Assembly (NCBI RefSeq): GCF_018138085.1
Contig: NZ_CP073105.1
Location: 248,001-312,000, forward strand
Source: Stutzerimonas stutzeri
Lineage (GTDB): Bacteria; Pseudomonadota; Gammaproteobacteria; Pseudomonadales; Pseudomonadaceae
DNA length: 64,000 bases
Direction of reading: 5' to 3'
Positions 16,940 through 25,066 of the stretch are shown here, one piece after another. The position numbers were made by a program, and so were the translations under genes. Numbering within the stretch: the stretch's first letter is position 1; every line of letters starts with the position of its first letter. The notes below the pieces were generated by a model that did no database searches, had not been told where the DNA came from, and saw only the letters and a program-made list of their open reading frames with translations.

Positions 16940-18355
16940 GTGATCAAGAAGCTGCTGATCGCCAACCGCGGTGAAATCGCCGTCCGCATCGTGCGGGCCT
17001 GCGCCGAGATGGGCGTTCGCTCGGTGGCGGTATTCGCCGAGCCCGACCGCCATGCGCTGCACGTCAAGCGCGCCGATGAGGCGCACTTCATCGGTGAGGA
17101 CCCGTTGGCCGGCTACCTGAACCCACGCAAGCTGGTGAATCTGGCCGTGGAGACCGGCTGCGATGCGCTGCATCCGGGTTATGGTTTCCTCTCCGAAAAT
17201 GCCGAACTGGCGGAAATCTGCGCCGAGCGCGGCATCAAGTTCGTCGGCCCCAGCGCCGAAGTCATCCGCCGCATGGGCGACAAGACCGAAGCGCGGCGCA
17301 GCATGATCAAGGCCGGCGTGCCGGTCACGCCCGGCACCGAAGGCAACGTGGCGGATGTCGACGAAGCCCTGGCCGAGGCCGAGCGCATCGGCTATCCGGT
17401 CATGCTCAAGGCAACTTCCGGCGGGGGCGGCCGCGGCATCCGCCGCTGCAACTCGCGCGAAGAGCTGGCCCAGGCTTATCCGCGGGTCATCTCCGAGGCG
17501 ACCAAGGCCTTTGGTTCGGCCGACGTGTTCCTGGAAAAGTGCATCGTCGAGCCCAAGCACATCGAGGCGCAGATTCTCGCCGATTCCTTCGGCAACACCG
17601 TGCATCTGTTCGAGCGGGACTGCTCGATCCAGCGCCGCAACCAGAAACTCGTCGAAATCGCCCCCAGCCCGCAGCTGACCCCGGAGCAGCGCGCCTACAT
17701 CGGCGACCTGGCGGTGCGCGCGGCCAAGGCGGTGGGTTATGAGAACGCCGGTACCGTGGAGTTCCTGCTCGCCGATGGCGAGGTGTACTTCATGGAGATG
17801 AACACTCGCGTGCAGGTGGAGCACACCATTACCGAGGAAATCACCGGCATCGACATCGTCCGCGAGCAGATCCGCATCGCCTCCGGCCTGCCGCTCTCGG
17901 TCAAGCAGGAAGACATCCAGTACCGCGGCTTCGCCCTGCAGTTCCGCATCAATGCCGAGGAGCCGCGCAACAACTTCCTGCCGTGCTTCGGCAAGATCAC
18001 CCGCTACTACGCACCCGGCGGGCCGGGCGTGCGCACCGATACGGCGATCTACACCGGCTACACCATCCCGCCGTATTACGACTCCATGTGCCTGAAGCTG
18101 ATCGTCTGGGCGCTGACCTGGGAAGAGGCGCTGGCGCGTGGTTCGCGCGCGCTGGATGACATGCGTGTCCAGGGCGTGAAGACCACGGCCAGCTACTACC
18201 AGAAGATTCTCGAAAATCCGGATTTCCGCAGCGGACAGTTCAATACCAGCTTCGTCGATAACCATCCGGAACTGCTGAACTACTCGATCAAACGCAAGCC
18301 GGGCGAACTGGCCCTGGCCATCGCCGCCGCCATCGCCGCCCACGCGGGTTTATGA
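16940..18355 (+). CDS. pycA: Pyruvate carboxylase biotin carboxylase subunit
   Basis: ATP-dependent biotin carboxylase subunit, 471 residues, of the AccC type. The N-terminal MIKKLLIANRGEIAVRIVRA, Lys158 and the glycine loop GGGGRG (161-166), and the catalytic MEMNTRVQVEH motif are all present. It is followed 88 bases later by a carboxyltransferase/biotinyl subunit, so this is the two-subunit pyruvate carboxylase of Pseudomonas, which replenishes oxaloacetate. That oxaloacetate can supply aspartate and hence ectoine. GTG 16940 follows a GAGGGAAG ribosome site. It differs from fatty-acid AccC by its operon partner and by regulation through PycR. Confidence 0.93.
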   Translation: MIKKLLIANRGEIAVRIVRACAEMGVRSVAVFAEPDRHALHVKRADEAHFIGEDPLAGYLNPRKLVNLAVETGCDALHPGYGFLSENAELAEICAERGIKFVGPSAEVIRRMGDKTEARRSMIKAGVPVTPGTEGNVADVDEALAEAERIGYPVMLKATSGGGGRGIRRCNSREELAQAYPRVISEATKAFGSADVFLEKCIVEPKHIEAQILADSFGNTVHLFERDCSIQRRNQKLVEIAPSPQLTPEQRAYIGDLAVRAAKAVGYENAGTVEFLLADGEVYFMEMNTRVQVEHTITEEITGIDIVREQIRIASGLPLSVKQEDIQYRGFALQFRINAEEPRNNFLPCFGKITRYYAPGGPGVRTDTAIYTGYTIPPYYDSMCLKLIVWALTWEEALARGSRALDDMRVQGVKTTASYYQKILENPDFRSGQFNTSFVDNHPELLNYSIKRKPGELALAIAAAIAAHAGL

Positions 18356-18430
18356 GGCGGCAGGCTCCAGGCCACAGGCGGCAGGCTGACCGAGCTCGCC
18401 TGCAGCCTGCAGCTTGTAGCCTGCAGCTCT
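18356..18430. repeat. Short imperfect repeats in the pycA-pycB gap
   Basis: The 88-base gap is built of repeated cggcaggct and gcctgcag blocks in both orientations. A similar ggctggaggctg/gcctgcagcctc composition occurs at 39708-39775. Function is unknown; it may fold in the mRNA. Confidence 0.5.
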
Positions 18431-18443
18431 GAGGAGAAAGAAC

Positions 18444-20258
18444 ATGAATCAGAAGAAAATCACGGTAACGGACACTATCCTGCGTGACGCCCACCAGTCG
18501 CTGATCGCCACCCGCATGCGCACCGAAGACATGCTGCCGATCTGCGACAAGCTCGACCGTGTCGGCTACTGGTCGCTGGAGGTGTGGGGCGGCGCGACGT
18601 TCGACGCCTGCGTGCGCTTCCTCAAGGAAGACCCTTGGGAGCGCCTGCGCCAGCTCAAGGCGGCGCTGCCCAATACGCGCCTGCAGATGCTGCTGCGCGG
18701 GCAGAACCTGCTCGGATACCGCCATTATGCCGACGACGTGGTCGAGGCCTTCTGCGCCAAGGCGGCGGAGAACGGCATCGACGTGTTCCGCATCTTCGAT
18801 GCAATGAACGACGTGCGTAACCTGGAAACCGCGATCAAGGCCGTGAAGAAAACCGGCAAGCACGCCCAGGGCACCATCGCCTACACCACCAGCCCGGTGC
18901 ACACCGTCGAGCTCTTCGTCGAGCAGGGGCGGGCGATGCGCGACATGGGCGTCGATTCCATCGCGATCAAGGACATGGCCGGCCTGCTGACGCCCTTCGC
19001 CACTGGGGATCTGGTGCGCGCGCTGAAGGCCGAGATCGATCTGCCGGTGTTCATTCACTCGCACGACACCGCCGGCGTGGCCAGCATGTGCCAGCTCAAG
19101 GCCATCGAGAACGGCGCCGACCACATCGACACGGCGATTTCCTCCATGGCCTGGGGTACCAGCCATCCGGGTACCGAGTCGATGGTCGCCGCGCTGCGCG
19201 GTACCCCGTACGACACGGGCCTCGATCTTGAACTGATCCAGGAGATCGGCCTGTACTTCTACGCGGTGCGCAAGAAGTACCACCAGTTCGAAAGCGATTT
19301 CACCGGTGTCGACACCCGCGTGCAGGTCAACCAGGTGCCCGGCGGGATGATTTCCAACCTGGCCAACCAGCTCAAGGAGCAGGGCGCGCTCAACCGCATG
19401 GACGAAGTGCTGGCCGAAATCCCGCGCGTGCGCAAGGACCTGGGGTACCCACCGCTGGTGACTCCGACCTCGCAAATCGTCGGCACCCAGGCGTTCTTCA
19501 ACGTGCTCGCCGGTGAGCGCTACAAGACCATCACCAATGAGGTGAAGCTCTACCTGCAAGGACGCTACGGCAAGGCGCCGGGCACCATCGATACCAAGCT
19601 GCAGCGCCAGGCGATCGGCGGGGAGGAGATCATCGAAGTTCGTCCGGCCGACCTGATCAAGCCGGAACTGGACAAGCTGCGCCAGGAGATCGGCGCGCTG
19701 GCCCACAGCGAAGAGGACGTGCTGACCTACGCGATGTTCCCCGACATCGGTCGCAAGTTCCTCGAGGAACGCGAGGCCGGCACCCTGCAACCGGAAGTGC
19801 TGCTGCCGATCCCGGATGGCAGCGCCGTCAGCGCGGCCGGTGGCGAAGGCGTGCCCACCGAGTTCGTCATCGATGTGCACGGTGAGACCTACCGGGTCGA
19901 CATCACCGGTGTCGGCGTCAAAGGCGAGGGCAAGCGGCATTTCTTCCTCTCCATTGACGGTATGCCCGAAGAGGTGGTCTTCGAGCCGCTGAACAACTTC
20001 GTCGGCGGCGGCAGTGGCGGTCAGCGCAAGCAGGCCAGCGGGCCGGGCGACGTCAGCACCAGCATGCCGGGCAACGTGGTGGATGTACTGGTCAAGGAGG
20101 GCGACGTGGTCAAGGCCGGGCAGCCGGTGCTGATCAGCGAGGCGATGAAGATGGAGACCGAGATCCAGGCGCCGATCGCCGGCAAGATCAAGGCGGTGCA
20201 CGTCGCCAAGGGCGACCGGGTGACCCCCGGCGATCTGCTGATCGAGATCGAGGCCTGA
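18444..20258 (+). CDS. pycB: Pyruvate carboxylase carboxyltransferase/biotin subunit (OadA-like)
   Basis: A 604-residue subunit with an N-terminal HMGL-like carboxyltransferase TIM barrel (TDTILRDAHQSL at the start; the metal site includes HSHDT), a conserved central domain, and a C-terminal biotinyl domain. The biotinylated lysine is Lys569 in EAMKMET. The sequence is close to the alpha subunit of oxaloacetate decarboxylase, but no oadB/oadG genes are here and a biotin carboxylase gene precedes it, so pyruvate carboxylase is the better call. The ribosome site GAGGAG lies upstream of ATG 18444. A strong intrinsic terminator follows the stop codon. Confidence 0.93.
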   Translation: MNQKKITVTDTILRDAHQSLIATRMRTEDMLPICDKLDRVGYWSLEVWGGATFDACVRFLKEDPWERLRQLKAALPNTRLQMLLRGQNLLGYRHYADDVVEAFCAKAAENGIDVFRIFDAMNDVRNLETAIKAVKKTGKHAQGTIAYTTSPVHTVELFVEQGRAMRDMGVDSIAIKDMAGLLTPFATGDLVRALKAEIDLPVFIHSHDTAGVASMCQLKAIENGADHIDTAISSMAWGTSHPGTESMVAALRGTPYDTGLDLELIQEIGLYFYAVRKKYHQFESDFTGVDTRVQVNQVPGGMISNLANQLKEQGALNRMDEVLAEIPRVRKDLGYPPLVTPTSQIVGTQAFFNVLAGERYKTITNEVKLYLQGRYGKAPGTIDTKLQRQAIGGEEIIEVRPADLIKPELDKLRQEIGALAHSEEDVLTYAMFPDIGRKFLEEREAGTLQPEVLLPIPDGSAVSAAGGEGVPTEFVIDVHGETYRVDITGVGVKGEGKRHFFLSIDGMPEEVVFEPLNNFVGGGSGGQRKQASGPGDVSTSMPGNVVDVLVKEGDVVKAGQPVLISEAMKMETEIQAPIAGKIKAVHVAKGDRVTPGDLLIEIEA

Positions 20259-20270
20259 CAAATGTCCCTT

Positions 20271-20297
20271 GGGGAGCCGAAAGGCTCCCTTTTTTTG
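20271..20297 (+). terminator. Intrinsic terminator of pycAB
   Basis: GGGAGCC, loop GAAA, GGCTCCC, then eight T residues: a textbook rho-independent terminator 13 bases after the pycB stop. Confidence 0.95.
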
Positions 20298-20332
20298 TCT
20301 GCTGAACGAATGCGGGAGTTGGGTCGATGGGG

Positions 20333-20728
20333 CTAGCGGTCGAGACGGCGCTGATTGCGCAGGGCTTTCAGGTCGCCCTGGGTGCAAGTGAGCGGCTCTG
20401 CACCGGTCAGGTCATAACAGCGCTGACCGAACCCCATCGGCCAATAGATGATGCCGCCTGGCGGCCAGAAAATGGACGCGACACGAAAGCGCGCGCGCAA
20501 CTTACCCTGCTGCAACAGTTCGCCGTTGTCGCTGCTCAGCGTGTAGGGGATACCGCCGGCTGCCGTCCAGAAGAACGGACGCGTCTTGACCAGCCCTTGC
20601 GAGTATTGCTGCGGCCGCTCGTAGACGGAGACCTTGCTGTTCTCGGGCAGCTTGAAGTAGGTCGCGGTGGAGCATCCGCTGACCGCTATTGCGAGCGCCA
20701 GCAGGCCCGCCGCACGTTCGAGTTTCAT
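20333..20728 (-). CDS. Small predicted lipoprotein
   Basis: A 131-residue protein with a lipoprotein signal peptide ending in the lipobox AVSGC (Cys19). ATG 20728 has AGGAAAG upstream. The mature part includes a tryptophan/proline-glycine segment ([21 protein letters not shown]) and two further cysteines ([12 protein letters not shown]) that may form a disulfide. The residue after Cys is Ser, which favours outer-membrane sorting. I do not recognise the family. It converges on pycB, and a hairpin (20755-20775, eight-base arms) lies just upstream of the start. Confidence 0.75.
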   Translation of the reverse strand: MKLERAAGLLALAIAVSGCSTATYFKLPENSKVSVYERPQQYSQGLVKTRPFFWTAAGGIPYTLSSDNGELLQQGKLRARFRVASIFWPPGGIIYWPMGFGQRCYDLTGAEPLTCTQGDLKALRNQRRLDR

Positions 20729-21136
20729 CGGTGTTCTTTCCTTGTCGTGACGCCCGGGGCACAGGCGGTGCCCCGTGAAGCGGGCGGCACTATAGCCGAG
20801 GCCGGCGCAAGTGGGGCAGTTCCGGCTAAGCCGGTGGCCGCCCGAGACGCCTGCCGCATGGACGTGCTCGATCAACCGCTGGCCGGAACAAGGTCGTGGC
20901 CGGTAGGCACGGTTCGCGCGACGCCAGGGTGGGGTTTCGGCGTGCGGTATTCCCTGGCGAGCGCGCGTGGCGCATCGGCCGGGCGCCGGTATCGCAGACG
21001 AGGGCTGGCGAAGGCTGTGATGGGGTCGGTGCGGCCGGCGTCTAGTAGCTGTGTCGTGCCCAGCGCATCCGCCTCCGTGGCACCGATGATGGATTGGAAC
21101 GACCGACATCCGTGTTCTTCTCACGACGAGACCTGC
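20729..21136. other. Non-coding stretch between lipoprotein gene and glsA
   Basis: About 400 bases separating two divergent genes. The only clear structure is the hairpin CGGGGCAC-AGGCG-GTGCCCCG at 20755-20775 close to the lipoprotein start. An open frame runs through the rest toward glsA but shows no credible protein content. Confidence 0.5.
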
Positions 21137-22045
21137 ATGCAGAACCTGTTGAACGAGATACTCGAAGAGGTCCGCCCACTGCTCGGCCAAGGCAAGGTGG
21201 CCAGTTACATCCCGGCGTTGGCGGACGTTCCGGCAAACCAGCTCGGCATTGCCGTTTGCAGCGCCGAGGGCGAGCTGTTTTACGCCGGCGACGCGAAGAC
21301 GCCGTTTTCGATCCAGAGCATCTCCAAGGTGTTCAGTCTGGTCCAGGCGATCCAGCACGGCGGCGAGTCGCTGTGGGAGCGGCTGGGGCACGAGCCGTCC
21401 GGGCAGCCGTTCAATTCGCTGGTGCAGCTGGAGTTCGAGCGTGGCCGGCCGCGCAATCCGTTCATCAACGCCGGGGCGCTGGTGATCTGCGACATCAATC
21501 AATCACGTTTCGCCGTGCCGGCACTGTCGATGCGCGACTTCGTGCGGCACCTCTCGGGCAACCCGCAAATCGTGTCCGATACCCGTGTCGCCGACTCCGA
21601 ATATCAGCATCGCGCACGAAACGCGGCGATGGCCTACCTGATGCAGGCCTTCGGCAACTTCCACAACGACGTCGAAGCCGTACTGCGTAGCTATTTCCAT
21701 CACTGTGCGCTGCGCATGAACTGCATCGACCTGGCTCGCGCATTCGGTTTCCTGGCCCGCGACGGCGCCTGTCTGGACGGCGGCGAGCCGGTACTCAGCC
21801 CGCGGCAAGCGAAGCAGGTCAACGCGATCATGGCCACCAGCGGGCTTTACGACGAGGCCGGCAACTTCGCCTACCGGGTCGGGTTGCCGGGCAAGAGCGG
21901 CGTCGGTGGCGGCATCGTCGCGGTGGTGCCCGGGCGTTTCACCGTCTGCGTCTGGTCACCGGAGTTGAATCAGGCCGGCAACTCGCTGATCGGCATGGCC
22001 GCCTTGGAGAAACTATCGCAGCGCATCGGCTGGTCTATCTTCTGA
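21137..22045 (+). CDS. glsA: Glutaminase
   Basis: Serine-dependent beta-lactamase-like glutaminase that hydrolyses glutamine to glutamate and ammonia. Length is 302 residues, standard for bacterial GlsA. The catalytic SxxK is seen as Ser61-Lys64 in SIQSISKVF. The conserved [10 protein letters not shown] and the C-terminal [12 protein letters not shown] block are intact. The frame is open far upstream (to 20327), but ATG 21137 starts at the conserved [17 protein letters not shown] and the upstream codons have no family resemblance. The ribosome site is weak (GACGAG). Confidence 0.95.
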   Translation: MQNLLNEILEEVRPLLGQGKVASYIPALADVPANQLGIAVCSAEGELFYAGDAKTPFSIQSISKVFSLVQAIQHGGESLWERLGHEPSGQPFNSLVQLEFERGRPRNPFINAGALVICDINQSRFAVPALSMRDFVRHLSGNPQIVSDTRVADSEYQHRARNAAMAYLMQAFGNFHNDVEAVLRSYFHHCALRMNCIDLARAFGFLARDGACLDGGEPVLSPRQAKQVNAIMATSGLYDEAGNFAYRVGLPGKSGVGGGIVAVVPGRFTVCVWSPELNQAGNSLIGMAALEKLSQRIGWSIF

Positions 22046-22068
22046 AGGCCGGTCGCTATGGGATTCCT

Positions 22069-22092
22069 CAGGCCGGGACAGGACCCGGCCTG
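22069..22092 (+). terminator. Hairpin after glsA
   Basis: Perfect nine-base arms CAGGCCGGG / CCCGGCCTG with a six-base loop, 23 bases after the glsA stop. The following bases are not T-rich, so it may be a weak or rho-assisted terminator. Confidence 0.5.
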
Positions 22093-22173
22093 GTTACGGT
22101 CTGTCACACCTTCGTGGTGTCTGGCCTTGAACGTGCAATGTCGTATCCAAACCCACCATAAAGAGAGATCGCC

Positions 22174-22869
22174 ATGAGTCTCGAAGACAAAACGACCGAA
22201 ACGGCGCAGGAGGCGCTCGATAACCTGATCGCGGGAGTCATGCAGTTCCGCGAGGAAATCTATCCCCAGCAACGCGAGCTGTTCAGCAAGCTCGCCAACG
22301 AGCAGACGCCGCGGGCGATGTTCATCACCTGTGCCGACTCGCGCATCCTGCCCGAATTGATCACCCAGAGCTCGCCGGGTGATCTGTTCGTGACGCGCAA
22401 CGTGGGCAATATCGTGCCGCCGTACGGGGTCATGAACGGCGGTGTGTCGACCGCCATCGAGTTTGCGGTGATGGCGCTCGGCGTGCATCACATCATCGTC
22501 TGCGGTCACTCCGACTGTGGTGCGATGAAGGCGGTGCTCAATCCGTCCAGTCTGGAAAAGATGCCAACCGTGAGGACCTGGCTGCGGCATGCCGAGGTGG
22601 CCCGCACGGTGGTCGAGGCCAACTGTGGTTGTGCAGACCACAACACCTTGGGCGTACTGACCGAGGAAAACGTGCTGGCCCAGCTCGACCACCTGCGTAC
22701 GCACCCCTCGGTGGCGGCGCGGCTGGCCAGTGGCGACCTGTTCATTCACGGTTGGGTGTACAACATCGGCACTAGCGAAATTCGCGCCTACGATGCGTCG
22801 CGCGGCGAGTTTCGCCTGATCGGCGACGGCCCGCTGCCGATGGCAACGCCGAAATCGCGTTACGTCTGA
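22174..22869 (+). CDS. Beta-class carbonic anhydrase
   Basis: Zinc enzyme interconverting CO2 and bicarbonate; 231 residues. The zinc ligands are visible as Cys53 in ITCADSR (with the Asp55/Arg57 dyad) and His112 and Cys115 in GHSDCGAM. No signal peptide, so it is cytoplasmic. A good ribosome site (AGAGAG) precedes ATG 22174. Bicarbonate supply for the nearby pyruvate carboxylase is an appealing but unproven link. The gene is monocistronic and converges on a periplasmic-binding-protein gene. Confidence 0.93.
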   Translation: MSLEDKTTETAQEALDNLIAGVMQFREEIYPQQRELFSKLANEQTPRAMFITCADSRILPELITQSSPGDLFVTRNVGNIVPPYGVMNGGVSTAIEFAVMALGVHHIIVCGHSDCGAMKAVLNPSSLEKMPTVRTWLRHAEVARTVVEANCGCADHNTLGVLTEENVLAQLDHLRTHPSVAARLASGDLFIHGWVYNIGTSEIRAYDASRGEFRLIGDGPLPMATPKSRYV

Positions 22870-22891
22870 CAACAGTGGATGCGGGGCGCCG

Positions 22892-23677
22892 TCATGGCGC
22901 CTTGCGGTCGCGGATCAGGTAGCAGAGGTCGGGTGTCTTGCTGCAGCCGGCATAGCCTTCGCTGATGACCTCGTTCAGCGCCGCCTGCAAGCGCGACACC
23001 GCTTCGTCCGGGGTGTCCTTGTGCAACGCCAGGTAGAGGTCGGTCGGCTGGAAGCTCAGCACAGTCTTCAAACCCTCCGCGCCCTGTTGTTTGGCGTGGT
23101 AGCGCCAGACCGGGTCGGCTGTCGCCCACAGGTCGATGCGACCGCTGAGCAGTTTGCGCAGGTTTTCTTCTTCGCTCAGGCTGTCGATCGGCTGCAGGCC
23201 TTGGCTGCTCAGCAGCTGGCTGATCCCGCTGCTTTTCTGAGCACCGATCGCGTACGCCTTGGCCTGGCTCAGCGCGGTGAGTGATATGCCGGTGTTCGGG
23301 GCGGCCAGCAGGACGCTTTCATAGCGAGCGAGGGGCCCGACCCACTTGAATTGCGCTTGATTCTGTTGTGTGCGGGCGACGGAGAACAGCCCGTAGCCGG
23401 CGTCGTCCAGCGTCTGGCTGTAGATCCGATCCCAGGGCGAGCGCAGGGTCAGGCTGTAGGCGATTCCGGCACGCTTGAAGATTTCGCGCACGGTATCGGT
23501 GCCGATGCCTTGCACCTCGGCATCTCGCGCGAAGTGCTTGTTGTTCGGGCCCATGTTGAAGGGCGGGAAGTTATCGGTTTGCAGAATGATCTGGAAGTTC
23601 TTCGGCAGCTCGGCCTCGGCAATGCCAGTCACGAGTGCGAGGCACAGTAATAGAACGGCTTTATGGGGTGCCCCCAT
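22892..23677 (-). CDS. Periplasmic solute-binding protein, family 3
   Basis: A 261-residue secreted protein with a signal peptide of about 22 residues (cleavage near AEA) and an SBP_bac_3 fold. It has the features SPWDRIYSQTL and SVARTQQNQAQFKWVGP, shared with two other binding proteins at 60604 and 62730 in this window. No permease or ATPase gene is adjacent, so it may serve an uptake system encoded elsewhere or a sensor. Unlike its two paralogues it has no cyclase partner nearby. Ligand is unknown. Confidence 0.82.
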   Translation of the reverse strand: MGAPHKAVLLLCLALVTGIAEAELPKNFQIILQTDNFPPFNMGPNNKHFARDAEVQGIGTDTVREIFKRAGIAYSLTLRSPWDRIYSQTLDDAGYGLFSVARTQQNQAQFKWVGPLARYESVLLAAPNTGISLTALSQAKAYAIGAQKSSGISQLLSSQGLQPIDSLSEEENLRKLLSGRIDLWATADPVWRYHAKQQGAEGLKTVLSFQPTDLYLALHKDTPDEAVSRLQAALNEVISEGYAGCSKTPDLCYLIRDRKAP

Positions 23678-23872
23678 GATGTCTGCTCCCTTGACGCTAT
23701 TTTTATTGTTGGCGATTCAAGGGTAGTCGCGCGGCGCCGCCCATGCCAGCGTCGAAGGCCGTCAGGGTGAACCCTATCGCGTTGCCGGCGTGGATCAGGA
23801 CGAGGGGAGTGACGAGGAGATTGCGCCACGCAGCGGCGGCGCATATAGGGATGGACGCAGCGCGGCGCGGCG

Positions 23873-24325
23873 CTATTTGTGCAGCACGAACTGGCCGGTG
23901 AAGCGCACGGCGTCACGACCATCGGCAGATAGGATTCGACTATGCAAGGCGATGCGCGAACGGCCACGGCGGCGATAGATCGTCTCGAAGCGATCCCAGG
24001 CGTCTTCGCTCGGTGCCGAGCAGATGGCGATGGCGTCGTCGACCACCGGAAGCGGGTAATCGATCTGGCCCTCGTGAATGACGATGTGACCGTCTTCGAT
24101 TCCCGCCTCGCGCAGCCGCAGGTGCAACCAGCCCCAGCCGGCCAGCACCGACGCGCAATACAGGCTGCCGCCGAACATGCTGCTCTTGTGGTTGATGTTC
24201 GCTTGCAGCGGAACCCTCAGGCGCAGCTCATGGTTTTCCCATTGCTCGACACGCAGGCCCATGGCCCGGGTCAGAGGGATATCGTGGTGCAGGATGGCTT
24301 CCAGATAGCGGCTATCGCGGCTCAT
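23873..24325 (-). CDS. YiiD-type hotdog thioesterase-domain protein
   Basis: A 150-residue hotdog-fold protein resembling the C-terminal thioesterase domain of YiiD. The pattern HKSSMFGGSLYCASVLAGW (Ala/Gly-rich central helix) followed by the beta-sheet core is typical. The substrate is probably an acyl-CoA or acyl-ACP, but this is inferred from fold only. ATG 24325 (MSRDSRYLEAILHHDIPLTR) is chosen because it begins the conserved domain; the longer frame upstream overlaps the neighbouring YkgJ gene in the wrong register. The 195 bases downstream contain no gene. Confidence 0.75.
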   Translation of the reverse strand: MSRDSRYLEAILHHDIPLTRAMGLRVEQWENHELRLRVPLQANINHKSSMFGGSLYCASVLAGWGWLHLRLREAGIEDGHIVIHEGQIDYPLPVVDDAIAICSAPSEDAWDRFETIYRRRGRSRIALHSRILSADGRDAVRFTGQFVLHK

Positions 24326-24456
24326 GCCCGGTGGATTCCTAAACGTTTGCAGATACAGGCAGACGTCAAGCATGACTGCTGAGTCACGAGATTGCCAGTT
24401 TCCATCGGCGCTTTTTTGCCTGTCGCGAAACCCTTCGCCGCGGTTGGGTTGTCGCC

Positions 24457-24897
24457 TCAGCGGGTAGCGGCTTTTTGCTGATAGGCGCAGTAGCCGGGGC
24501 GCGGGCCTACGCGCGGATGGTTGCGGCAGGTGTCTGGTCGCTTGGCATAGACCGTGCAAAGGCGAGTCTGGCGATCCAGGTAAAGACAATCGCCGTTGGC
24601 CAGGCGAGTCAGGGTGAAGATGCCGTGCTTTTGATTGAAATGCTCGATGATCCCGGCCTTGCTCAGGCGTTTGGCGACCTGTTTGGCCGGCTCGTCGCGC
24701 TCGAAGGCGTCGATCACCTCCAGGCGGATCAGGTCTTCGAGACGCACCTCGACCGGCAAGGTGCAGCAGGTTGCCCGGCAATCGCCACACAGGCCATTGC
24801 TGTAGCGAGCCCAGGTTTCCAGGCGGTCGGGGTCGGCGGAAGCGATCAGTCGAGTTTTCACGGGGGCAGGCAATCGGTCATGACGGCGCGCGATCAT
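24457..24897 (-). CDS. YkgJ-family cysteine-cluster protein
   Basis: A 146-residue protein with the CxxCxxxCC cluster near the start (NGLCGDCRATCC) and later CLYLDRQTRLCTVYAKRPDTC plus a C-terminal HPRVGPRPGYC. This arrangement is the YkgJ (CxxCxxCC) family, thought to bind metal or an iron-sulfur centre; the biological role is unknown. ATG 24897 is selected because the domain follows closely and no better ribosome site exists upstream. It is 131 bases upstream of the thioesterase gene and may share its transcript; it diverges from glgP. Confidence 0.8.
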   Translation of the reverse strand: MIARRHDRLPAPVKTRLIASADPDRLETWARYSNGLCGDCRATCCTLPVEVRLEDLIRLEVIDAFERDEPAKQVAKRLSKAGIIEHFNQKHGIFTLTRLANGDCLYLDRQTRLCTVYAKRPDTCRNHPRVGPRPGYCAYQQKAATR

Positions 24898-25066
24898 AAC
24901 GAGCCGGAGTGGAATTTCCAGCGAATCCGACGAGTCGAACGACGGACAAACGGTCGCGCAGAACCAGCCGAAACCTGCAAACCTGTCTACATTGCCCTTT
25001 TGCGAGGTGGCCCGGTGCTGCCATGTACCCCTCACTCTCCATTTCTCCGCTTCTCGAGGTCTGCTC

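Noticed and set aside
18288..20387. 699-codon frame antisense to pycB
   Set aside because: GC-rich shadow frame; pycB is strongly conserved on the other strand.
20327..21136. Long upstream extension of glutaminase
   Set aside because: GlsA homologues begin at the MQNLLNEIL start; the upstream codons overlap the minus-strand lipoprotein gene.
21370..21390. GTGGGAGCGG match to the REP core inside glsA
   Set aside because: Only ten bases match, it lies in conserved coding sequence and lacks the palindrome.
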